64,000 nucleotides of DNA, from positions 1,240,001 through 1,304,000 of the forward strand of contig CAVPHU010000001.1 in the NCBI GenBank assembly GCA_963704815.1, given 5' to 3'. The translations under genes were made by a program, and so were the position numbers. Origin of the DNA: DATKWD01 sp963704815 (GTDB taxonomy: Bacteria; Actinomycetota; Acidimicrobiia; Acidimicrobiales; Salinilacustritrichaceae). The first letter of the stretch is position 1; the number at the start of each line of letters is the position of its first letter. The notes under the pieces are model-generated. The model had not been told where the DNA came from. It searched no databases and saw only the letters and a program-made list of their open reading frames with translations. This document shows, in pieces, positions 6,626-13,753 of the stretch.

Positions 6626-8776
6626 TCAGCTCGAACTGAGTCGTGCTGTGCCCGGCGAGGCACGCTTGGCCTCGTAGAGCGTTCGATCGGCCCGGTCGAT
6701 GAACTGCTCGGCTCCTTCACCATCGGCGGGCAGGGCGATGCCGACCGACAGACTGGCGCCGAACTCGCCCAGCACACCGGCCGCGGCGTCGCACAGACGA
6801 TCGCCGATGTCGGCGGCGGTCGCAGTGTCGAGATCGGGGAGGATCAGCGCGAACTCGTCACCGCCGACCCGGAAGATGCGGTCGAGCGGCCGGAGGGTGT
6901 CGTCGAGCGCCGCCGCCAGATCGGCCAGCAGGCGGTCGCCGGTCCGATGCCCGAGCGTGTCGTTGACCGCCTTGAACCCGTCGATGTCGGCCATCATCAG
7001 CGTCCAGCGGTGGGCCCGTCGGCCACCGAAGCTCCCCATGGCCTCGGCGAAGGCCCGCTGGTTCTGGAGACCGGTCATCGGGTCGCGCATCGCCCGATCG
7101 CGGAGCTCGTTGACCAGGCCCGACAGATCGAGCCCGCGGGCCACCGTGTCAGCCAGCAGCTCGAGGGCTTCGATGCGGTCGATGTCGATGCGGAGCGTCG
7201 CGGCGTCGCCAACGATCAGCAACCCCACTTCGCGGCCGAGCAGACGGACCGGCAACGCCGCCGACGTGGCCATGCCAGCTGCTCGGAGCACCCCGAGTCC
7301 GCCCTGGGTGGGGGTGTTCCGCTCGTCGAACCCCGGTTCGGTGTAAGCGCTGCTCACCTGGGCCACCCGAGCCGCGATCTCCCGGCCCCGACTCGGGACC
7401 AGATCCGAGACGCGACTGGCGAGCGGCCCCTCGGCGGCGACGACGCGCATCGTTTCACCCCGGGGAAGCACCAGCACGGCGCTCGACATCCCTGCGACCT
7501 CGCACGCCACCCGCACGGCGGCCTGCTGGATGTCCTCCCCCTCGGACAACCCGGCCAACTCCTTGGTCGCACGCGCCAGCCGGGCAAGCGGACGATGGTC
7601 GTCCTCTCGCCCGAGCACTTCGAGCCGATCGCCGAGCAGTCGGGCGCACCGGTGGATGCGCATCAGATCGTCGGAAGCGAGCGCGTGGTCGGCCTCGACG
7701 CTCACACACCCGGCGACCTCGCCGGCGATCGCCACGGGCTCGACCACCAGGGCCACGGGACCGGCCAGACCGCCGAGCCGGTCGGGGTCCTCGGTGTGGG
7801 CCGGGACGACCTGGCGCACTCCGGTGCGCACGGCGCGGGACATGATGCTGGTGCTCGGCGGGATCCCATCGAGCACTTCGTCGTGACCGCGGTGGGCCTG
7901 GCAGCGCAAGAGCCCCCCACGTTCCAGGTACACACTCGTGGCGAACCCGTCGTGGTGGAGCATGCCCGACACCACGTCGCACGCGGTTCGTGGGTCGATC
8001 GCCTGGCGGAGTCGGCGGCTCAACCCGAACTCGGAGTCGGTGCGGGTCGTCCAGCTCCGATCCTGGGTCTCGGCCTGCCAGCTCGGAGCCGGAGTCCCGA
8101 AGAAGAAGCCCTGGGCGTAGTCGACCCCCACATCGCGAAGGACCGCGAGCTCTTCGAGCCGCTCCACGTGTTCGGCCACCACGCTGAACCCGACGTCCTT
8201 GCCGAAACGACAGACGGCCGACACGAGCGACTGTCGGGACGGATCGCGATCGATCTCGCTGACCACCGCCCGGTCGAGCTTCACGAAGTCCGGCCGGACT
8301 CGTGCGAGGGCGAGCAGGCTGGTCGCACTCGCGTTGTCGAACGCGAGACGGACGCCATGGGTGCGGAGGAAGCCGATGTCGATCTCGAGGTCGGTGCCTC
8401 GGGCGCGCAGGATCTCGCGCTCGTCCAGATCGACCACGAGGTCCTCGGCCAGCCGGGATCGAACTTCGGCGAAGCGAGGGTCGCTGAGCGTGACCGGCGA
8501 CAGGTTGACGAAGAGCGATGCGCCCGCGGGCGGCGATCCGGCCTCGGCGATCGCCTCGAGGCAGAGCAGGTCGAACTCGGCGCGCAGCCCGCTCCTGCCC
8601 GCCGCGCTGAGCCAGGCACCGGGGAGTCCTCCGGGCTCGGACCCGACTCGGATCAGGGCCTCGAACCCCGAGAGCGTTCCTTCGTCGAGCCGGTAGACGG
8701 GCAGGAACACAGGATGGACAAGACGTCGTCGGAGCACTTCCTCGACGGGCAGCTCGACTTCGATCGTCTCGGGCAA
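6626..8776 (-). CDS. EAL-GAF-GGDEF cyclic-di-GMP signalling protein (degenerate EAL)
   Basis: About 716 residues in the order EAL (about 1-235), GAF-like sensor region (about 290-540) and GGDEF (about 545-710). The GGDEF active site is intact (RVGGDEFALI), so diguanylate cyclase activity is predicted. The EAL domain keeps GFEALIRVG, VKLD, AEHVE and the QGFFFGTP ending. Its catalytic loop, normally D-D-F-G-T-G, reads FDNASATSLL, losing the second Asp and the glycines, so phosphodiesterase activity is doubtful. The start is uncertain: TTG 8776 has a TAGGAT -10 box about 31 nt upstream, and GTG 8737 is an alternative. A second, complete GGDEF-EAL protein is at 24654-27245. Confidence 0.82.
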   Translation of the reverse strand: MPETIEVELPVEEVLRRRLVHPVFLPVYRLDEGTLSGFEALIRVGSEPGGLPGAWLSAAGRSGLRAEFDLLCLEAIAEAGSPPAGASLFVNLSPVTLSDPRFAEVRSRLAEDLVVDLDEREILRARGTDLEIDIGFLRTHGVRLAFDNASATSLLALARVRPDFVKLDRAVVSEIDRDPSRQSLVSAVCRFGKDVGFSVVAEHVERLEELAVLRDVGVDYAQGFFFGTPAPSWQAETQDRSWTTRTDSEFGLSRRLRQAIDPRTACDVVSGMLHHDGFATSVYLERGGLLRCQAHRGHDEVLDGIPPSTSIMSRAVRTGVRQVVPAHTEDPDRLGGLAGPVALVVEPVAIAGEVAGCVSVEADHALASDDLMRIHRCARLLGDRLEVLGREDDHRPLARLARATKELAGLSEGEDIQQAAVRVACEVAGMSSAVLVLPRGETMRVVAAEGPLASRVSDLVPSRGREIAARVAQVSSAYTEPGFDERNTPTQGGLGVLRAAGMATSAALPVRLLGREVGLLIVGDAATLRIDIDRIEALELLADTVARGLDLSGLVNELRDRAMRDPMTGLQNQRAFAEAMGSFGGRRAHRWTLMMADIDGFKAVNDTLGHRTGDRLLADLAAALDDTLRPLDRIFRVGGDEFALILPDLDTATAADIGDRLCDAAAGVLGEFGASLSVGIALPADGEGAEQFIDRADRTLYEAKRASPGTARLSSS

Positions 8777-8819
8777 GGCGGGGCGAACCTCTCGGTGCGG
8801 TTCGCCGATCCTACCGGCT

Positions 8820-9626
8820 TCAGGCGAGGGGGTCGGCGAATGGATCCGCGTCGGTGTCGGCGCCGGATCGCTTGAGGCTCGGCAACCCGACCGGTTGTGC
8901 AGGGATGAACGCGGCGTAGCCGGAAGCCTCGAGCTCGTCGGCGAGTTCGGGCCCACCACTCTGCTCGATCATCCCCTTGACGAGCACGTGGACGTGGTCG
9001 GGCTTCAGCTCTTCGAGGAGGCGCTTGTAGTGGGTGATGGCCAGCACGCCGAGGCCCTGTTCGTGGGTCGCGGCCTCGACGCGTTTCGACACCGCCGCCA
9101 GGGCATCGACGTCGAGGCCCGAGTCGATCTCGTCGAGGATGGCGATCTTGGGCTGGAGGACGCCGAGTTGCAGGGTCTCGTTGCGCTTCTTCTCGCCACC
9201 CGACAGGTCGACGTTCATCGGGCGCTCGAGGAACTTCTCGTCGAACCCGATGCGGCCTGCCTCGATCCGCATCCGCTCGACCACCTCGTCGCGTGAGCGA
9301 CCACTGGCCGTGTAGGCCGCTTCGAGGACCGACGCCACCGAGACGCCCGGAACCTCGATCGGATACTGCATGGCCAGGAACATGCCGGCGGTCGCGCGCT
9401 CGAAGGGCGACATCCCGAGGAGTTCCTGACCGTCGAGCGTCATCGAACCACCGGTGACCTCGTAGTTGGGATGGCCCATCAGGACATGAGACAGCGTCGA
9501 CTTCCCCGACCCGTTGGGGCCCATGACGGCATGGACCTCGCCACTGCGGATGGTCAGGTCGATCCCGCGCAGGATCTCGGCACCGTCGACCGAGGCCCGG
9601 AGGTCACGGATCTCGAGCACGCTCAT
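8820..9626 (-). CDS. sufC: SufC ABC ATPase (copy 2)
   Basis: A 268-residue SufC in the sufB-sufD cluster, and so the likely main ATPase of the SufBCD scaffold. Walker A (GPNGSGKST), signature LSGGEKKRNE, Walker B (IAILDEIDSGLD) and the H-loop AITHYKR are all present. Compared with copy 1 it carries a C-terminal tail of about 20 residues rich in Pro, Ser and Asp. Its ATG overlaps the stop of the Rieske gene by 4 bp. It is the last gene of its operon. Confidence 0.92.
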   Translation of the reverse strand: MSVLEIRDLRASVDGAEILRGIDLTIRSGEVHAVMGPNGSGKSTLSHVLMGHPNYEVTGGSMTLDGQELLGMSPFERATAGMFLAMQYPIEVPGVSVASVLEAAYTASGRSRDEVVERMRIEAGRIGFDEKFLERPMNVDLSGGEKKRNETLQLGVLQPKIAILDEIDSGLDVDALAAVSKRVEAATHEQGLGVLAITHYKRLLEELKPDHVHVLVKGMIEQSGGPELADELEASGYAAFIPAQPVGLPSLKRSGADTDADPFADPLA

Positions 9627-9949
9627 GATGCACTCGCTCCGGCCGGTGGATCGATGACCACGTCGCCGCTGACGACGGTGACGTCGTAGCTGGTCGTGGC
9701 CTTGGTCGCCGGCAACGAGAGCGGGACACCGTCGACCAGCGAGAACGCACTGCCGTGCTTCCAGCACTCGAGCGTGCGGGCCTCACAGTCGAGCTCACCC
9801 TCGGACAGCGACACGTCGGCGTGGGTGCACTGGTCGCCGATGGCGAACACGTCGTCGCCGCATCGCACCAGGGCGACGTCGACGCTGTCGACTTCGACCC
9901 GTCGAGCAACACCGTCCTCGAGATCGTCGAATCGGCACACGACGGTCAT
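9623..9949 (-). CDS. Rieske [2Fe-2S] ferredoxin-like protein of the suf operon
   Basis: A 108-residue Rieske protein. The two ligand pairs are clear: C-T-H in QCTHADVSLSEG and C-W-K-H in LECWKHGSAF. Similar proteins are annotated as ferredoxin subunits of non-haem iron oxygenases and occur between sufD and sufC in several actinobacteria (established for Streptomyces-type operons). Their role in assembly is not settled; electron supply or a cluster sensor are possibilities. It overlaps sufD upstream and sufC downstream by 4 bp each, so all three are tightly coupled. Confidence 0.88.
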   Translation of the reverse strand: MTVVCRFDDLEDGVARRVEVDSVDVALVRCGDDVFAIGDQCTHADVSLSEGELDCEARTLECWKHGSAFSLVDGVPLSLPATKATTSYDVTVVSGDVVIDPPAGASAS

Positions 9950-11214
9950 GCGCGTTCCCTTCGGTCCAGCTTGTCGTTGACGTCGGCCCGCAACGGGGCC
10001 TCGAGATCGGCCACGGGGAGTCTGGCCAACACGTCCTCGAAGAAGCCGGCGACGATCAGGCGCTCGGCGATCTCGGGCGGGACGCCCCGGGACTCGAGGT
10101 AGAAGCGTTGCTCCTCGTCGACCGGTCCGACGGCCGAGGCGTGCGCACACTTGACCTCGTTGTTGTAGATCTCGAGGTTCGGTACCGACTCGGCCCAGGC
10201 ATCGTCGGACAGCTTGACGTTTCGGTTGGTCTGGACCGCGTCGGTGCCCCGAGCCTCGTTCTCGACCCGGATCGTGCCGGTGTAGACGGTCCGACTGGTG
10301 CCGGCTCCCGCACCCACGTACAGCAGGTTCGAGGTCGTGTCGGGCGCCCCGTGTTGCTGGAACGTCCGGAAGTCGAGCGTCTGATCGCCGTCAGCGAAGT
10401 AGGCCGCCAGGAGGTCGCCCGAGGCGCCTCGCCCATCGAGGCGGCATTCGGTCCGGAGCCGGGCATACGAGCCGCCGAAGGCGGCCACCACCGAGCGCAG
10501 CTGACCGGCCTGACCGACGCGGGAGACCTGCTGGGCGATCGACCAGGTGGTGGGTGCGTGCTCCTGGACCTCGACATAGCCGAGACGGGCGCTCGGACCG
10601 ACGACGAGGTCGACGTGCGGGACCACGAGCTGGTCGACCGCCGCCGACATGCGCAGGTCGGCGATCCGAACCTCGCTGTCGGCGCCGGCGCGGACGATGA
10701 CCCGGGTGTACACCGAGCAGCCGCTCGCGGACGCGCCGCTGGCGATGACGATCGGCGCGTCGACGACCACCCCGGCGGGCACGTCGATCAGCAACGGTTC
10801 GGGGGCCAGCGCGATGTTCAGGTCGGCGAACACGTCCGATGCATCAGCGGTGAGGGACGCCACGAGGTCGGCCTCGTCGGTTTCGGCCAGGCGGACGACC
10901 CGAACGCCTTTGGCTTCGAGCGCCGGGTCGACGTCGAGGTCGGCGATCCGGCCGTTGTCGAGGGTGACGGTGGCGGCCCGCTCGTCGATGCGGTCGACGA
11001 GCCCACTGGGCGAGGCGTCGGCGCCGCCGGTTCGGGTCGCCGGGGGGCGGGTCTCGAGGTCGAGTTCGTTGATCGGGCTGTACCGCCAGGCCTCCTGATC
11101 GGGCGACGGCATCGGAGCCTCGAGGGCCCGAGCCGCCGCAGCGGCGCGCAGGTCGCGAAGCCATTCAGGTCCCGGCAGATCGCGGGACGACTCGGCGTAC
11201 GAGAGGGGAGGCAC
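9946..11214 (-). CDS. sufD: Fe-S assembly scaffold SufD
   Basis: A 422-residue SufB/SufD-family beta-helix protein that pairs with SufB on the SufC dimer to form the Fe-S assembly scaffold. Family features include W-R-Y-S-P-I-N-E-L near residue 45 and, at the C-terminus, CAHASAVGPVDEEQRFYLESR, the region with the conserved Cys and His used in cluster building. It starts at GTG 11214, 9 nt after a TAGCAT -10 box, so it can be transcribed independently of sufB. About 1 kb and two small genes separate it from sufB. Confidence 0.9.
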   Translation of the reverse strand: MPPLSYAESSRDLPGPEWLRDLRAAAAARALEAPMPSPDQEAWRYSPINELDLETRPPATRTGGADASPSGLVDRIDERAATVTLDNGRIADLDVDPALEAKGVRVVRLAETDEADLVASLTADASDVFADLNIALAPEPLLIDVPAGVVVDAPIVIASGASASGCSVYTRVIVRAGADSEVRIADLRMSAAVDQLVVPHVDLVVGPSARLGYVEVQEHAPTTWSIAQQVSRVGQAGQLRSVVAAFGGSYARLRTECRLDGRGASGDLLAAYFADGDQTLDFRTFQQHGAPDTTSNLLYVGAGAGTSRTVYTGTIRVENEARGTDAVQTNRNVKLSDDAWAESVPNLEIYNNEVKCAHASAVGPVDEEQRFYLESRGVPPEIAERLIVAGFFEDVLARLPVADLEAPLRADVNDKLDRRERA

Positions 11215-11223
11215 GAGCCGACG

Positions 11224-11229
11224 ATGCTA
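11224..11229 (-). promoter_or_regulatory. -10 box upstream of sufD
   Basis: TAGCAT on the minus strand ends 9 nt before the GTG at 11214, giving at most a leader of two or three nucleotides. Confidence 0.4.
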
Positions 11230-11257
11230 TCGGCGGCAGGGCCGTTTGGGAGAAGCC

Positions 11258-11620
11258 TCAGCTCTTCCGCTTGCGCTTGAACAGGCGCTTCCAGCGGGGC
11301 AGTCCCTGGCGGTGACGCTCGGCTTCGACGTCGGCGACGATCGAGGGGCCGGCGGCGTTGATGATGTCTTCGGCTTCATCGAGCAGACGGGCGACCGAAT
11401 CGTCGCCCGAATCGAGACTTTCGGGCTCGTCGGGGGTCGACGGTGTGACGAGCGTGCCGTGACTCCAGTTCACGTCGACCATCCGGCGGGTGTACTTGGG
11501 GCAGTCGTCCGGGCATCGCCAGGGCGCTTCGGGCGCGAGATCGAGGTCGCACTTCCGGACGGTGTCACCGTTCGGGTAGGTCCGACTCTCGAAGTACTTG
11601 CAGTCCTGCCGCATCGGCAT
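11258..11620 (-). CDS. Four-cysteine small protein between sufB and sufD
   Basis: A 120-residue protein of unknown function. Residues 1-48 carry four cysteines as C-x16-C-x11-C-x3-C, ending W-R-C-P-D-D-C-P-K-Y, which could bind zinc or an Fe-S cluster. The middle is acidic, and the tail is very basic (R-W-K-R-L-F-K-R-K-R-K-S). Two ATG codons (11620, 11614) are both possible starts. Its position inside the suf gene cluster makes a role in Fe-S assembly or sensing worth testing, but nothing in the sequence proves it. Confidence 0.6.
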   Translation of the reverse strand: MPMRQDCKYFESRTYPNGDTVRKCDLDLAPEAPWRCPDDCPKYTRRMVDVNWSHGTLVTPSTPDEPESLDSGDDSVARLLDEAEDIINAAGPSIVADVEAERHRQGLPRWKRLFKRKRKS

Positions 11621-11673
11621 GCGGTGATTCTGCCACGTGCACCCGACCCATCCCCGTCGGCTCCGGACTCGCT

Positions 11674-12249
11674 TCAGCTGACCTCGTCGACCGACTGGGT
11701 GCCCTGACTCGACACGTGGCTGGTCCAGACACTGCCGTCCCAGTAGCGGAGCTCGTGTCGACCCATCGGGTCGGCATGCCAGCCGGCGGGCGAGGCGTCG
11801 GTCGCCGATTCGCTCGGAGCGTGGTTCGCGACCGGGGTCACGGGGATCGCGGCTGCGGTGGGCATCGCCGGCTGCGCCACGGAGGCACCCCACGCCGGAG
11901 GCACCGGCGCGAACGGGCGGGAACCGCTCGGATACGTCTCGTGGACTGCCAGCTTGCCCGCGTTGAAGACGAACCACGTCGGCGCCTTGTACGTCACCGA
12001 GGTCACGTGGCCCTCGTGCACGTCGATGGTGGCCGTGACGTCGCCGGCGTCCATGAACAGGTAGTGGAAGTAGACACGGACCTGGTGGCGGCCCGGAGCG
12101 AGTGGGATGAAGATGCGACCCCACGTCACCTTGCCCGGGGCGTGGCCGTTGACGACCACCGTTGGCGGAAAGAAGTAGAGAAGGAACGCGAGCCAGAAGT
12201 ACGAACTCTCGAGCTCGATCCCGGACTGCGGCTGGTGCTGGTCCGTCAT
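11674..12249 (-). CDS. DUF2510-containing membrane-associated protein
   Basis: A 191-residue protein. The C-terminus (about 153-180) is a DUF2510 domain: PAGWHADPMGRHELRYWDGS followed by V-W-T-S-H-V. The N-terminal part has a hydrophobic stretch near residues 18-34 (F-W-L-A-F-L-L-Y-F-F) and a beta-rich segment containing L-A-P-G-R-H-Q-V-R-V. A Pro/Ala linker joins the two. DUF2510 is a short actinobacterial domain of unknown function, usually attached to membrane proteins. It starts at an ATG 9 nt after a TAGCTT -10 box and lies between sufB and the four-cysteine gene. Confidence 0.75.
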   Translation of the reverse strand: MTDQHQPQSGIELESSYFWLAFLLYFFPPTVVVNGHAPGKVTWGRIFIPLAPGRHQVRVYFHYLFMDAGDVTATIDVHEGHVTSVTYKAPTWFVFNAGKLAVHETYPSGSRPFAPVPPAWGASVAQPAMPTAAAIPVTPVANHAPSESATDASPAGWHADPMGRHELRYWDGSVWTSHVSSQGTQSVDEVS

Positions 12250-12266
12250 GGTGCGGACAAGCTAGC

Positions 12267-13664
12267 TCAGCCGACCGAGCCCTCCATCTGGAGTTCGATG
12301 AGGCGGCTCCACTCGACGGCGTACTCCATGGGGAGGGTGCGGGTCACGGGCTCGATGAAGCCGTTCACGATCATGCCCATGGCCTGCTCTTCGGTCAGGC
12401 CGCGACTCATGAGATAGAAGAGCTGCTCGTCGGCGACCTTGGACACCGTGGCCTCGTGACCGATGACCGCATCGCGGGACCCGACCTCCATGTAGGGGTA
12501 GGTGTCGCTGATCGAGTCCTCGTCGAGGATCAGGGCGTCGCACTGCACGTGGCTCTTGCATCCGTAGGCGTCGTCTTCGACCCGGACGAGGCCTCGGTAG
12601 CTGGTGCGGCCGCCGTCCTTCGAGATCGACTTGGAGACGATCTTGCTGGTCGTCTCGGGCGCGGCGTGCACCATCTTGGCGCCCGCGTCCTGGTGCTGGC
12701 CAGGTCCGGCGTAGGCGACCGACAGCACCGAGCCCGAGGCCTTCGGGCCGACCATGTAGACCGCCGGGTACTTCATGGTGAGACGCGAACCGATGTTGCC
12801 GTCGATCCACTCCATGTGACCCTCGGCTTCGACCCGAGCCCGCTTGGTGACCAGGTTGAAGACGTTGTTCGACCAGTTCTGGATGGTCGTGTAGGTGACT
12901 CGAGCCGACGGCTTGACGACGATCTCGACCACGGCCGAGTGCAGCGAGTCGGTGGTGTAGACCGGCGCCGAGCAGCCCTCGATGTAGTGCACCTTCGAGC
13001 CCTCGTCGGCGATGATCAGCGTCCGCTCGAACTGACCCATGTTCTCGGCGTTGATCCGGAAGTAGGCCTGCAACGGCATCTCGACCTCGACGCCCGGCGG
13101 GACGTAGATGAACGAGCCGCCCGACCACGTCGCCGTGTTGAGCGAGCTGAACTTGTTGTCGTTGGCCGGGATGACCGTGCCGAAGTACTGCTTGACCAGT
13201 TCGGGGTACTCCTTGAGCGCCGTGTCCATGTCGGTGAAGATGACGCCCTGGGCCTCGAGGTCTTCGCGGTTGCGGTGGTACACGACCTCGGACTCGTACT
13301 GGGCGGTCACGCCGGCGAGATACTTGCGCTCGGCCTCGGGGATGCCGAGCTTCTCGTAGGTGTCCTTCACCGAATCGGGAAGCTCGTCCCACGCGTCGAC
13401 CTGATGATCGGTCGGCTTGATGTAGTAGTAGATGTCGTCGAAGTAGATCTCGGACATGTCGCCGCCCCAGCTGGGCATCGGGCGGCGCTGGAAGTGGTTG
13501 TAGGACTTGATGCGGTTCTTCAGCATCCAGTCGGGTTCGCCCTTCATCCACGACATCTCGCGGATGATGTCCTCGTTCAGCCCACGCTTGGGCTTGAAGA
13601 CGTAGTCCTCTTTGTCACTCCAACCGAGCTTGTACTTGCCGAGGTCGAGATCGGTCACTGCCAT
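12267..13664 (-). CDS. sufB: Fe-S assembly scaffold SufB
   Basis: A 465-residue SufB, the principal scaffold on which Fe-S clusters are built. Diagnostic segments include ATWSGGSFIYVPPGVEVEMP, EGCSAPVYTTDSLHSAVVEI, and the C-terminal GCKSHVQCDALIL with the conserved cysteine. GHEATVSKVADEQLFYLMSR is also highly conserved. It is uninterrupted, with no intein of the kind found in mycobacterial SufB. The ATG at 13664 is preceded by AGGTGA, and the 5' leader is about 50 nt with operator-like site B over the -10 region. It is the first gene of its cluster. Confidence 0.96.
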   Translation of the reverse strand: MAVTDLDLGKYKLGWSDKEDYVFKPKRGLNEDIIREMSWMKGEPDWMLKNRIKSYNHFQRRPMPSWGGDMSEIYFDDIYYYIKPTDHQVDAWDELPDSVKDTYEKLGIPEAERKYLAGVTAQYESEVVYHRNREDLEAQGVIFTDMDTALKEYPELVKQYFGTVIPANDNKFSSLNTATWSGGSFIYVPPGVEVEMPLQAYFRINAENMGQFERTLIIADEGSKVHYIEGCSAPVYTTDSLHSAVVEIVVKPSARVTYTTIQNWSNNVFNLVTKRARVEAEGHMEWIDGNIGSRLTMKYPAVYMVGPKASGSVLSVAYAGPGQHQDAGAKMVHAAPETTSKIVSKSISKDGGRTSYRGLVRVEDDAYGCKSHVQCDALILDEDSISDTYPYMEVGSRDAVIGHEATVSKVADEQLFYLMSRGLTEEQAMGMIVNGFIEPVTRTLPMEYAVEWSRLIELQMEGSVG

Positions 13665-13711
13665 GATCGGGCTTCACCTGGGTAGCGGACGGGCCACGGA
13701 GACAATTTCTC

Positions 13712-13725
13712 CTACGTGGATAGTA
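13712..13725 (-). promoter_or_regulatory. Putative Suf operator site B and sufB -10 box
   Basis: On the minus strand ACTATCCACGTAG (13724 to 13712) differs from site A at 3085-3097 at a single base. The hexamer TACTAT (13725 to 13720) is a good -10 box overlapping it, so a bound regulator would block RNA polymerase. The leader to the sufB ATG is about 50 nt. Confidence 0.5.
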
Positions 13726-13753
13726 ACAACTCGGGCGCACCGATCCACCGCCC

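Noticed and set aside
6605..8875. Long plus-strand open frame of over 700 codons
   Set aside because: It is antisense to the EAL-GAF-GGDEF gene, is rich in Arg, Gly and Pro with no motif, and is explained by third-position GC bias.
12267..13664. Possible intein in SufB
   Set aside because: The protein is 465 residues, the normal intein-free length, with no insertion at the cysteine-containing site used by mycobacterial SufB inteins.
12162..13685. Plus-strand open frame of about 500 codons
   Set aside because: It is antisense to sufB, which matches its family over its full length.
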